NCBI RefSeq assembly: GCF_030272615.1
Contig: NC_081414.1
Location: 822,925,896-822,989,895, forward strand
Length of the DNA stretch: 64,000 nt
Source of the DNA: Cryptomeria japonica
Taxonomy: Eukaryota; Streptophyta; Pinopsida; Cupressales; Cupressaceae
Direction of reading: 5' to 3'
Positions 34,728 through 46,569 of the stretch are shown in pieces (within the stretch, counting starts at the first letter, position 1; each line of letters starts with the position of its first letter). Made by a program: the position numbers and the translations under genes. The notes under the pieces are model-generated. The model was given only the letters and a program-made list of their open reading frames with translations. It had not been told where the DNA came from and ran no database searches.

Positions 34728-37708
34728 CCTCGTGTGCACAAACCGATGTCACGAGCATGTCTAGGTGGGTAGTTTTACATTTAGCATCCCCTTATCATGA
34801 ATACAAAAGTCCTGGACTGTCAAGAGTCATACCATACCGGTGCAATCTCTCAAGTGCCCTGAGTCCAAAAAATTGTCAAAATTTGATGGACTGTTTCTTG
34901 AAATCCAGGAAACATATGGTCAATCCATTTGAACTCATGGGGTCATGTGAGGATCCTCTACAAAGGACTATCTCGGTTTTTGATGACTCGGACCCATTTT
35001 CAATTGGTAACATTTTTTCACCTGCTACAAAAATTGTCAGTTGCATGCAATGCAAAGTTGCAAGATTGGCTAGAATTGATTCAGTTCATCGTGTGCACAA
35101 ACTGACTTCACGAGCACGTCTGGATGGGTAGGTTTATGCTAGGAATACCCCTCTCATGCATCCCAAAGCACTAGAACATCGAGAGTCATACCATATCGGT
35201 GCGATCTCTCAAGTGCCCCGAGTCCAAAAAATTGTCATAATTTAACGGACTGTTTCTTCAAATCTAGGATACATATGGTCAATCCATTTGAAATTGTGGG
35301 GCTGCATAAATCTCTTGTACAATAGCCTATCTCATTTTTTCACGACTCAAAGCCATTTTCAATTGGTAGCATTTTTTCGTTTGCTGCAAAAACTGTCAGT
35401 TGCATGCAATGCAAAGTTGCAAGATTGGCTAGAATTGATTCGGTTTATCGTATGCACAAACTAACATCATGAAAACATCTAGGTTGGCAGGTTTACTCTA
35501 GACATGCCCCTGTCATGCATCCCAAAGTGTCAGAACGTTGAGAGTCATACTATGCCGGGGTGATCTCTCATGTGCCATGAGTCCAAAAAATTATCAAAAT
35601 TTGACGAACTATTTCTTCCAATTCAGGACACATATTCTCAATCCATTTGAACCTGTGGGATAACATGAGGCTCCTCTAGAGTGGCCTATCTTGGTTTTTG
35701 ACTACTCACATCCATTTTCAATTGGTAACATTTTTTCGTGTGCTGCAAAACTATCAGTTGCATGCAATGCAAAGTTATAAGATTGGCTAGAATTGATTCG
35801 GTTTGTCATGTGCACAAACCGACGTCATGATCACATCTAGGTGGGCATGTTTATGCTAGGAATTCCCTTGTCATGCATCCCAAAGTGCCAGAACATCGAG
35901 ATTCATACCGTACTGGGGCGATCTCTCAAGTGCCATGAGTCCAAAAAATTGTCAACATTTGATAGACTGTTTCTTCCAATCCAGCACACATATGGTGGAT
36001 CTGTTTGAAACTGTGGGGTTGAATGAGGCTCCTCTATAATGACCTATCTTAGTTTTTGATGACTCAGAGCCATTTTCAATTGGTAGCATTTTTTTGCTTG
36101 CTGCAAAAGTCGTCAGTTGCATGCAATGCAAAGCTGCAAGATTGGCTAGAATTGATTCGATTCATCGTGTGCACAAAATGACATAACAAGCATGTCTGGG
36201 TGGGAATTTTTACGCTAGACATGCCCCTGTCATGCATCCAAAAGTGACATAATGTTGAGAGTCATACCGTATCGGGGCAATCTCTCAAGTGCCATGAGTC
36301 CCAAAAATTGTCAAAATTTGACAAACTATTTCTTCCAATCCAAGACACATATTGTCAATCCGTTAGAACCCATGGGGTCCCATGAGGGTCCTCTACAATG
36401 TCCTATCTCATTTTTTCATGACTCAGGTCTATTTCAATTGGTAGCATTTTTTTGCCTGCTACAAAAACTGTGAGTTGCATGCAAAGCAAAGTTGCAAGAT
36501 TGGCTAGAATTGATTCGGTTCGTCATGTGCACAAACCAATGTCATTAGTGCATCTAGGTGGGTAGGTTTATGCTAATAATTCCCATGTCATGCATCCCAA
36601 AGCACCAGAACATCGAGAGTCATATCCGACCGAGGTGATCTCTCAAGTGCCATGAGTTCAAAAAATTATCAAAATTTGACAAACTATTTCTTCCAATCCA
36701 AGACACATATGGTTGATCCATTTGAACCCATGGGGTCACATGAGGATCCTCTACAATGGTCTATCTCAGTTTTGGATGACTCGTAGCCATTTTCAATTGG
36801 TAACATTTTTTCGCCTGCTGTAAAAACCGTGAGTTGCATGTAATGCAAAGTTGCAAGATTGGCTAGAAATGATTCAGTTCGTCATGTGCACAAACCAACA
36901 TCACAAGCACATCTAGGTGGGAAGGTTTACACTATCATTCCCCTCTCATGCATCCCAAAGCATTGGAACGTCGAGAGTCATACCGTACTGAGATGATCTC
37001 TCAAGTGCCATGAGTCCAAAAAAATGTCAAAATTTGATAGACTGTTTCTTCAAATCCAGGACACATATGGTCAATCCATTTGATCTTGTGGGGTTGTGTG
37101 AGGCTCCTCTACAATGGTCTATCTCGGTTTTTGATGACTCTAGACCATTTTCAATTGGTAGCATTTTTTCGCCAGCTGCAAAAACCGTAAGTTGCATGCA
37201 ATGCAAAGTTGCAGGATTGGCTACAATTGATTCAATTCATCGTGTGCAAAAAATGACCTTTCTAGCGCATCTGGGTGGGCAGGTTTATGCTAGGCATGCC
37301 CCTTTTGTGCATTCCAATGTGCTAGAACATCGAGAGTCATACCGTACCAGTGCGATCTCTCAAGTGCCCTGAGTCCAAAAAATTATCAAAATTTGACAGA
37401 CTATTTCTTTAAATCCAAAATACATATGGTCAATCCCTTTGAACCTATGGGGTCATGTGAGGCTCCTCTACAATGTCCTATCTTAGTTTTTGAGGACTCA
37501 AAGCCATTTTCAATTGGTAGCATTTTTTTTGCCTACTACAAAAGTCGTCAGTTGCATGCAATGCAAAGTTGTAGGATTGGCTAGAATTGATTCGGTTTAT
37601 CGTGTGCACAAACTGACATCATGAGTGCATCCAGGTGGGCAGTTTTACACTAGGAATTCCCCTCTCATGCATCCCAAAGTGTTGGAACATCGAGAGTCAT
37701 ACCCTATT
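34728..37708. repeat. Satellite array, 358-360 bp monomer, about 8.3 copies
   Basis: The marker TTGCATGCAATGCAAAG (or a one-base variant) occurs at 35041, 35400, 35758, 36117, 36475, 36834, 37192 and 37552, that is, every 358-360 bp. Other constant words are GTGCACAAAC, GAGAGTCATACC, GATCTCTCAAGTGCC, GAGTCCAAAAAATTGTCAAA and CATTTTCAATTGGTA. Each monomer carries the 10 bp palindrome TTGCATGCAA or a close variant. The open frames of 70-140 codons inside are by-products of the repeat. The array ends abruptly at about 37708 in the middle of a monomer. Confidence 0.95.
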
Positions 37709-38352
37709 GATGGAATGTAGAAATTACTTGACAACTTTTTTGACAATTTTTTCTCCAACAATGACAATTTTTTCTCAAATTGTATCTAGTCTCAATCTAT
37801 GACCCCTATGACCGGATAATGACTCAAATAATTCTCCATGATTATACAAGATTCAAGAATTTTCATGATTGACTAGGGACACATCACATATACTCAAAAC
37901 ATAGTCACAAAACATTGACACACAAAATAGTCACAAAACATTGTCACATATCATTCAAAAATTTGCCTCTAAATATGGTCAAATCAACTCTTTGCTATTT
38001 GATTATATAAAAAAATGTCTTACAAATCATCTCATGGGATTTTATATACAATTTGGCATTACAATATCTGTGATTTAGCTCATCACCATTTTAATATGCA
38101 AATCATCTCATGGGCTTTTATACAAAATTTGGCATTACAATATGTTCGATTTAGCTCATTGCCATTTTAATATACAAAATTTGGCATGTACATATGTACA
38201 AATCAGTTCATTTTTATTTAAATATACAAAATTATGCCCCTAAACATGTAAAAATCAGCTCATGGCATTTATATATAGAAAAAACAAATATAGAACAATC
38301 TGTCAATGATTTATACAAAATTCTCAAAATCATTCTACTTTGAACCATAGAA
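37709..38352. other. AT-rich spacer with a 76 bp tandem duplication
   Basis: CAAATCATCTCATGGG and the bases after it at 38023-38098 are repeated at 38099-38173, with a partial third copy. On the minus strand this would be the 3' untranslated side of the transposase-like gene. No gene was seen. Confidence 0.6.
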
Positions 38353-39055
38353 TCAATCAAGTGAGCCTTTAGGATTGGCTCTAGCCTGTATTGTGTCAAG
38401 TATTGCCTCGTGATCAGATTCACAAACTTTCCATAAAATCTTGTTATGAGGTCTACCACGATACTTCATCAAATGAATATTTGTTGTAACAACAAGGTTA
38501 GAGAAATGAAGAATATATCTATGTGTTTCAAAGTCTTGAAACAACCAAACATTAGAATTCTTGATAGGGTATCTCCAAAGCCATGTTCCTATCATGTCAA
38601 CAGACCCTATTGGGTACTCAATACCCTCTCTGTTAATGATTGTGGTTGTCTATTTTCTTCCTGGCTCAACACAATGACACAAATAGTATTTTTTCCCTTC
38701 TTCATTGTTCTCTTCTGCAACAACTACATACACATGACTTGCATTTTATAAAGTGTTAATTAATACCAAAAATAAAGTATGATGTACAACAAAATGAACC
38801 AAAAAGAATACTTGCAAAAAAGTTAACTTGAAAAATCACCTGAATCCACTAGGTTGGATACATGGTCAAAATCCACTAATGTCTACATCTGGCTCAATTG
38901 TAGTGCTTTGGGAATTTGATATGAATTAATGGGAACCAACGGTCTACAAGACCATTTGTCAACCCACTCTTGTGATCCACATTCTTCCCACAAACAATGC
39001 ATGCATGAAGAGCAAAAACATACCATCTATCTTGTATAAATTACTAGTGAACATG
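38353..39055 (-). pseudogene. Transposase-like gene, C-terminal part
   Basis: Minus-strand reading from the copia B boundary gives a Cys-rich segment CFCSSCMHCLWEECGSQEWV followed by WSCRPLVPIN, then after a gap SHVYVVVAEENNEEGKKYYL and CHCVEPGRK. It closes with IGTWLWRYPIKNSNVWLFQD, TNIHLMKYRGRPHNKILWKV and a stop at 38353. This is the continuation of the gene at 46570-48792, which ends GSSGMHSFMSSNS at the other side of copia B. One in-frame TAG and short frame changes are present. The Cys-rich segment may bind zinc (inference). Confidence 0.6.
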
Positions 39056-39863
39056 TGTTAGAATCAATGAAAATGCCAAAGACACCGAGAGGGGAGTGAA
39101 TCAATGTCTAACTAATTAGTAGAATATTTAAACTTATTTAGAACTTTGTATCCCAAAACAGTATATCGATAAATAATAATTAATGTAGTCAATAAGTATA
39201 ATAGAGACATCATAGAGAACACACCATAACACAAGATATTTAAAGAGGAAACCTAGTGTGGGAATAACCTCAGTGGGATTTGTGACCCACAATATTCACT
39301 CATTGGCCAATGAATAAATATTACTTACAATGAGGGGCCTGCACATGCAGGAAGGCTAGCAGCCTAGTGCTCACTGCTCAATTACAAAATAGAAGTCTCA
39401 TTGACTTACAAAATGGATTATCAAAATCCAATACAATGTACTGCTTCAGATCAACATCAACTATACCAAGTTCAGTACTAGTTTAAGCTCAGTCTATTAC
39501 CAAACCCTTCGCTATCAACTATATCACCTTATACAAAAGTCTCATCTATATCCTATCCTTTTTCTTCTCTCTTAATGACCTATAAGATCTCACACATATA
39601 TATGAGTCTTTTACAATATTCCTTGTCAACTTTTACAAAAGATAATTACAATATAAAACAATAAACAAAAGTGTATTCCATGTTAGCTTGAGTATCGATA
39701 TGCATTATTGCCGTTGTTAGTGAAGTGTCTGCAGGTGAATCTAGAAGTCTATTGCCAGTGCCAATAATTGTCGGTTGGTAGCGAGATGATTTCCAGGTGG
39801 TTGCTAGTTGGTTGCCATCAATGACAATATCAACTATTCTCATAAGAGTGTAGAATGCCAACA
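39056..39863 (-). repeat. 3' LTR of copia B
   Basis: Begins TGTTAGAATCAATGAAAATG and ends GTAGAATGCCAACA in plus orientation. It aligns along its length with 45761-46569. Confidence 0.92.
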
Positions 39864-39880
39864 ATATCCCCCTTTGGCAT
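39864..39880 (-). other. Polypurine tract of copia B
   Basis: The minus strand reads GCCAAAGGGGGATAT before the LTR start TGTTGGC, nearly identical to the tract of copia A. Confidence 0.75.
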
Positions 39881-40096
39881 TGATGGCAACACTCATGAGA
39901 AAAGTCCAAAATTGTTCCAAAAACTGAAGTCCAAAAAGTTTCCAAAAGGATGTGCTCCCCCTGAGAAAATAATCTCCTCTGAATAAGGATTTTTCTCTCC
40001 ACTACTCCCCCTTTGAGATCAATGACAAAGGTTGTCAAAACTGTTCAAATAAGTGCAAACATTTCACCTCAAAGTCTGTAACCGGTTGGTTACAAT

Positions 40097-43000
40097 CTAA
40101 AAGATATCTACTAAAACCAAATTTAGACTCTGCATAAACCTTTTATTGTCATTCAAGGTTACCTCAGTCAGTTGGATCATGCCGATGAGATGATTCATGT
40201 GATCTTCCGATGATCGTCCTCCCTGAAGTAATGCCTTAGATATTTCTATTCTTTGAGAAATAAGATTTTCCAACTTAGGACTAAGTTTATCTTTAAGCTC
40301 TTTGGCATTAGACCTTATCCTTGTCTTTTCTTTCTCAAGTTTCTCTAATTTTTCTTCAAAACCTGCCATCTCTTGCTCAAATATTGATATGTGACTAGAT
40401 GAACCAATTATGTTATCAGCTATATCATCAATTTCTTTCTGTATTTTATTGATCTCCTTGTCTATGCTTGCTATCAGAATGTGTGGTTTTCATGTTTCCC
40501 TATATAGCTCTTTGTACTCCAAAATTGTAGAGTTCAGTGCCGGTAGTAATGTATTCAGGTGTTCAGTGCACTTCTTTATGGTGTCATCAAAGAATTTGTT
40601 CTTCTCTTTTTCAACTCTCTCCTTTATAGCATCCTTATTCACTTTATCAACCGTTGTTACGTTGTCAGCAATAAATTTGGACAATGTGTCCAATTTGCCC
40701 AAAGGGTCCTTAATATGATCTATGTTACATTTTGGTGCAATCAATTTAAGAATTGGTATAGTGTTATCAATTTCATTGTAGGCCAAAGCATTGCAATCTG
40801 TTATCTTTTTTATTGAATCCAAAAGTACCTCTATTACATTAGTAGGTCTGAATTCACTTGTTGATGTGTCGGATGTCTGACCAATTTCCATTATTACCTC
40901 TGTGCTTCCACCATTTGTAACCATTTTCTTTTGTTTACCTCTAGTGGATCAGTTTGTGTTTGCATCTAAACTAGCAAGGGGTTCTTAGACTGCTTTGATG
41001 TCACAGTGATTCCCAGTTTCTCTACCTTAGTAGGTTTCTCAGTAAGTTCAGCTGTCGGTAACTCAGTCTCAGGTGGCCTTGTGCCAACATCTATTCCTTC
41101 AGTAGGTTTCTCTGTTTCTAATGGTTTCTCTGGTTGGGTTGGGATCTCAACCTCAACAGTCTCTACTAGTTTCTCAGTCATGTTTCCACTATCAATATTG
41201 CCTTCTTTAACCTCTGCACTATCCTTGTCTACAACAATATTCACTTCCTGAGTATCCACATTCATAGTGAATAGTATCTCAAATTTAGGATTTGTGTCAT
41301 CATGTATAACACCTTCAGTGTCAATAATAGGTGGATCATCTGAGTGCACCAGTGCAGTATCCAAAGGTGGCAGTAGATTGTCAGTAATCTTGATGTTTGG
41401 AATACCACCAATTTTACCTTTTCCCTTGTCCTTATCCTTCTGATATACTTTAAATGTCTTCTTTGGTCAGTTTATTTCCTCTTGTTTTTCCTTCTCCACA
41501 AAAAATATATCCCAGTTATCAGCAGTTTCATCTGCAATCTCTTTTACTCTTCCTGTCATTAAACTTACTTGTCAGTGACCACTAGCAAAAATAGATCGGT
41601 TAGCCTTAGAGATTAATTCATCAATTTCCTCTTTTGAGTTTACAGGATGTACAACTAGAAGTTTTCAACTTTTAGTATCTTATCTAGTTCCATCACTACA
41701 ATCATTTTTGCTTCTAATCTCCTATACAAATCATTGGGTAAGTCATCCACAACTTCAATTAAAACCTTTTTATATATGTCTAGATGTAAGATTATACTGT
41801 TCTTAGTGCTTTCAATGTTAGAATCATTAAATGTGTTATACAGTTGGTGTACATTATGGAAATTTCCATCATCAATTATCTCATTCAATAAGTCATTCAA
41901 AGAAGGGGTAATGGATTGTTGTTTCTTCTTTGGTGTCAATTTCTTTGGTGGTCCCCTTACTGCTTGTTGTTTCTTCCTCAAGGTCCTTGTTCTCTTAGGT
42001 GAAGGAGAGGGTACCGGTGAAGGTTTTCTCTTCCTCCTTTCAACTCTTTTAAACTTAGCTACCTTGTCACAGTCAGTTCCAGAAGATGTGCCAACCAGTG
42101 AAATGTGTACCTCCAGTTGCAGTCCTTCAAGTTCACTAGCTGATATGCCACTAATGTTCATTACATTTTCTTTGATTTCTTTTACTTTCTTGGATGCATC
42201 TCTAATATATTTTTCTCTTTTCTTTCTTTGCTTCAATATTTTTACACCACTTTCAATAGTCTCGGCACTACCAAAAACTTGTTCAGATGGTTCTCTCGGT
42301 GCATCTAGTAAAGATTTTGCATAAGTCTCAAGAATGTTAAGATCTACCTCATATCCCATTTCAGCCACCCATATAGTCCTTGGGAGTTAAAATTCCATCC
42401 ATGTCTTATCTTTCTTGATATCAAAACAGATTTCTTTATTGTATTTGTCCACTACACTTTGTGGTAGTCTTTCTCTAGTTTTCATTTTAGCTTGGAAAGT
42501 TTTGAAGTATTCAATTATGTTGTTGTCCTTTGTAGTTCCCATGCCGATAAAAGCTTCATGTAATTTTTTTCCTATCGGTATGTCATATCCAAAGTCTTTA
42601 GGTCATGTACCAGGGATTTTCTTAGTGAAATACAACATTAAACATACCAAAATATTTCCAAAGCGGAATGTCCCTTTCTTATCTCCTTTAATCTTTTTCA
42701 AATTGTCAATGAGTTCATCTTTTAGCCAATCACACACATCTATCATTGCAGTGTTGTTAACCATCTCATAAGCACTATTAATATAAAGACTAGAAACTAA
42801 ATTTAGCCTATTTGCATGTGTGGTCTTGTATCCTAGCACCATACTTACAAATCTCACATTGATGTCCTTGATATCATTCACTCTGAATGATCTATTGTCA
42901 GATTCTACTCCTATTAGGGTCATCAATTTGTTGTTAGGAATCTTCTTTGTTTTATCAGGTCTGCTGCCAATTGAGAGTAAACCAGTTACTACCCTAATTG

Positions 43001-43406
43001 TTTGCTGGATTATTTTGCAGATAGAATCCAACCATAAAAATTCTCCATGTGCTCTACTCAAAACAATTCTTATTACTTCATCTGGAAATTGAGGAATGTT
43101 CAGTATCTCCATAAAACCTAGAGTTTTTACAATCTTGTGTTTGGGTTTAACATCACCATTTTCCTCACAAATTATCTTAGTAAACATTTTCATCAATTCT
43201 TTAGAACCTATTTCTTCTATATTGCAATGTATATAAATCCTAGGGTCTTCTGCAAATACCACACCTTTAGGAATTTTTGAAAATGCCTCTATAGAGTCAT
43301 CTTGTTTATCTACTTCAGGAATTATCTTAAATATGAGCCTAGGGAATTTCACATTTTCCACAATAGTAGGGTTCAAAATAAAATCAGGAGCAGAAGAAGA
43401 AGCCAT
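40097..43406 (-). pseudogene. Long ORF of unknown function in copia B
   Basis: ATG at 43404-43406 opens MASSSAPDFILNPTIVENVK. With a TGA near 42603 and a few frame changes, coding continues to about 40097, giving roughly 1,100 residues. The first 270 residues look globular (SRAHGEFLWLDSICKIIQQT, VLGYKTTHANRLNLVSSLYI, FRFGNILVCLMLYFTKKIPG). Then come a basic Ser/Pro-rich linker (RRKRKPSPVPSPSPKRTRTL, nuclear-signal-like), an acidic Pro/Glu/Thr-rich segment (41364-40966), and a C-terminal coiled-coil-like region rich in Glu, Lys and Leu (40924-40097). No membrane segment or polymerase motif was seen. It might act in assembly or nuclear transport, or be env-like, but no family is recognised. Confidence 0.55.
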
Positions 43407-43820
43407 TGAAAAATACCTTTAGCTGCCTGAAAATATTTTGAATGCTTGAAGAAATCACTTTGCTCCTTCACCTTGAATGCCTTTGCTCTATTTCCATGTT
43501 GTCTACTAATTTGAATACTCAGTGAATCATAAATGAGGGAAATTAGCTGATTTATAATGACATTTCTCTTACCAACCGCATTAAATGCTTGTCGGTTAAG
43601 TGAAAACTTAACACATCTGCCAGTAAAGAAGAAATATATCTTCTCACCATCAACTAAGGGTAATCTGGATGATTTTCAACTTAATGCAATACCCCCAAAG
43701 GGTTACTTCTCAGTTGGATGAAGAACCTCCTGTCAGTGAAGGATTACTCTGTTCTACCGGTATAGAGATAGTTTCATCAAAATTCTAATCTTTCTTCCTA
43801 ATCCATTGATTTGAAAATTC

Positions 43821-45689
43821 TTACTTTACCTCATCTACCTTTTCTTTGCCTTTCAAATTGGATCCTTTATTGTTTGTTGGTGAAGTCTCACTTCTACAAA
43901 ATTTAGCAATATGTCCAATTTTGTTACAAGCATAACAAGTCACATTATTCCTCTGAATAGCCTTTCCATATCCTCTGCTGGTTTTGTTCTGCATTGATTA
44001 GATATGTGTCCATATCTTCCACAAGCATAACATTTCACATTCATTTTGCAATTTACTGAATTACAACCAACATTGTTGCATTTGGAACATTGACCAGTGG
44101 GTGCATTAATATTCTGATTGTTTCTAAATCTACATTGATTTTCTCTATGACCATAGTTGTTGCAATTGAAACATTTGCCATTAAACATATAAGCTCTAGA
44201 TTGTCTTACTGGTTTGTTTTGATCTAGATTGTTTCCATTGCCGGAACATTCTCCAACTTCAAATCCTAGTCCATTAGTATCTCCATTAGGTTTCTGACTT
44301 TTCAGCATGTCATCAAAGTCCTCTGAACTTTTCTTGAATTTCTCTTCATGTTGATTTGTAGTAGCCAACTCATTTTCCAAAATTCCCTTTTGTCTCATAA
44401 GCTCAGTTTTATCATGTTGCATGTGAATCAGATCTATCTTCAACATATCATTTTCATGACTAAGTCTTAGATTTTCATTTCCAGCATCATTGAGTCTCCT
44501 AGTCAAGTCTTCTTCATTCTTCTTCCTATCTTCAATGCAGTGATAACTTTAAGAAACCACCCCTCATAAAAAGCTATTAAATCTTGGCAAATTTTTATTT
44601 ATTTTGGATAAAATTAATAATTTTAATTTGCGAATCTTTAATTTTTTAAAAGAAAAATATTAATTTTATTGGCGAACTTTTTTACATCAATTTTTTTTGT
44701 AGAAAATCTTGGCAAATCTTAGAAAATGATACAACTATATATTAATTACTATTGCAAATAATTTCATTTAAAAAATAACTTCTTATAGAAAAGTAGAGGC
44801 ATAAGGTGGAAATCATTAAGGAGTTTAAAGGGTAGACACTACTTTATTTAGTTACTGCCATTAATTTAAATTAATCTAATAGAATTATTTTCATTTTGTC
44901 AAATAAAATGTACTTAAAATATGTAATACTCATGGGGCCCATAATTATTTCTATACCACTAATTTCCATTGAGGTCGACAATTGAAAGCAACTTAACCTC
45001 CATGAGCATTACCACTTGTAGCTACAATTTACCTCAAGGAATGCAATGATGGACATTAGATTATATTTTGAATTAATGGTAGCAATGAAAAATTGCTTAT
45101 AAAACCCTACTGTAACTAATAATTATGATTTATTATTGGCGAATTAATTTAATTTTTTATAATAAATTATAAAATTTTGGCTAATCTGATCCAATCATGT
45201 ATCAAATATTTTGGCGAATATTTGAGTTCAAATTTTCAATACAATAAACTCTTTGGCAATTTAAATAAGATTAAAATATATTTTTGTAAAACTGTGGTGA
45301 TTTAGGTCACCTTAAAACTTGAACTATTAGCGAAATTTTGATTTCTAAATTTTAAAAAATAGCCAATTGGTGAATATTAGCCACTAAAAAATCACTGCTT
45401 CAATGTCTTTACAAAACCTCGTAGTCATATCTTGCGTTTCATTCTTCATAGTACCGTTTTCTTGTCTCAACTTGTTTGCAAGTTCTCTAAGAGTTTCTTT
45501 TTCATCATCCTCAATCTGCATCTGCATATGAAGTTCCTTTCTCTTGTTCTTTGCAATAACTAGGTTATTTTGAAGTGCCAAAATGAATTCTTGAGTAGTT
45601 TTAAGTTCATCCTCCAATCTTATGTTCTTCACTTTTTCTGCATCATAGTCTACCAGAGCTCCTTCCAATTGTTTCCTTAAGTTCTCCAT
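43821..45689 (-). pseudogene. Copia B gag with four zinc knuckles, interrupted by a MITE
   Basis: ATG at 45687-45689 (MENLRKQLEGALVDYDAEKV) starts a long coiled coil rich in Glu, Lys, Asn and Leu. The 860 bp MITE interrupts it at 45397-44538, after which the coiled coil resumes (LTRRLNDAGNENLRLSHEND). Four knuckles follow: CFNCNNYGHRENQC, CSKCNNVGCNSVNC, CYACGRYGHISNQC and, after a frameshift near 43940, CYACNKIGHIAKFC. The second has Cys where His is usual. The frame ends at 43821. The usual copia capsid domain is not evident. RNA binding by the knuckles is established for gag proteins; the coiled coil as an assembly module is inferred. Confidence 0.75.
44538..45397. mobile_element. hAT-type MITE in copia B gag
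   Basis: The ends are CAGTGAT and ATCACTG (7 bp terminal inverted repeat, weaker further in). A perfect 8 bp duplication CTTCAATG flanks it (44530-44537 and 45398-45405). An 8 bp duplication with CAGTG ends is the hAT signature. The 860 bp interior is very AT-rich, has no ORF, and holds many scattered TTGGCGAAT/TTGGCAAAT-like words on either strand, possibly subterminal transposase-binding repeats. Confidence 0.9.
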
Positions 45690-45746
45690 CTGTACAGGTG
45701 TTAGAATCTTCCTCAACCTATTAGGCTTTTGAAAATAGAGGACCGG

Positions 45747-45758
45747 GCTTTGATACCA
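45747..45758 (-). other. Primer binding site of copia B (tRNA-Met type)
   Basis: The minus strand reads TGGTATCAAAGC, one base from TGGTATCAGAGC, two bases from the LTR end. Confidence 0.85.
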
Positions 45759-45760
45759 AT

Positions 45761-46569
45761 TGTTAGAATCAATGAAAGTCCCAAAGACACTGAGAGGGGA
45801 GGGTGAATTAGTGTCTAACTAGTTAGTAAAATATTTAAACTTATTTAGAAATTTGTATCCCAAAGCAGTGTATCGGTAAATAAGAATTAATTTAGTAAAT
45901 AAGAATAACAGAGACAACATAGAGAACACACCATAACACAAGATATTTAATGAGGAAACCAGTGTGGAAAAAACCTCGGTGGGATTTGTGACCCACAATA
46001 TTCACTCACTAGCCAATGAATAAATATTACTTACAATGAAGGGCCTGTACATGCAGGAAGGCTAGCAGCCTAGAGCTCAATGCTCAATTACAAAACAAAA
46101 GTCTCATGGACTTACAAAATGGATTATCAAATTCCAATATAATGTACTGCTTCAGATCAGTATCAACTATGCCACGTTCAGTACAGGTTTAAGCTCAGTC
46201 TATTACCAAAACCTTCACTGTCAACTATAACACCTTATACAAAAGGCTCATTTATATCCTATCCTTTTTCTTCTCTCTTAATGACCTATAAGATCTCACA
46301 CATATATATGAGTCTCTTACAATATGACATGTTGACTTTTTCAAAAGATAATTACAATATAAAACAATAAACAAAAGTTTATTCCATGTCGGCTTGAGTG
46401 TTGGTATGCATTATTGCCACTGTCGGTGAAGTGTCTGCTGGTGAATGTAGAAGTCTATTGCCACTGCTGGTAACTATCAGTGGGTAGCTAGATGATTTCC
46501 AGTTGGTTGTCAGTTGGTTTCCATCAAAGACAACATCAACTATTCTCATAAGAGTGTAGAATGGCAACA
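45761..46569 (-). repeat. 5' LTR of copia B
   Basis: An 809 bp direct repeat of 39056-39863. Begins TGTTAGAATC and ends GTAGAATGGCAACA in plus orientation. Confidence 0.92.

Larger units (their letters stand above)
39056..46569 (-). mobile_element. Copia-like LTR element B: gag plus a long unknown ORF, no pol
   Basis: LTRs of 808 and 809 bp (39056-39863 and 45761-46569) bound the element. A tRNA-Met type primer site at 45747-45758 and a purine tract at 39864 give minus orientation. The flanks are ACATG and AATTG, which match at 3 of 5 positions, so the target duplication is decayed. The coding content is a gag with zinc knuckles and then a long ORF in the place normally taken by protease, integrase, RT and RNase H, of which no trace is seen. 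It splits the transposase-like gene and is itself split by an hAT MITE. Confidence 0.88.

Noticed and set aside
34712-37584. Open frames of 63-139 codons in the satellite array
   Set aside because: They repeat with the 359 bp monomer, differ in length between monomers and resemble no protein.
34728-37708. CRISPR-like regular repeat
   Set aside because: The period is 359 bp of similar sequence throughout, with no short repeat and unique spacer pattern, and the DNA is a plant genome.
41734-42324. 196-codon plus-strand frame, Phe/Leu/Ser-rich
   Set aside because: It is the shadow of the copia B ORF on the other strand. The minus-strand frame has coherent charged, basic and coiled-coil segments.
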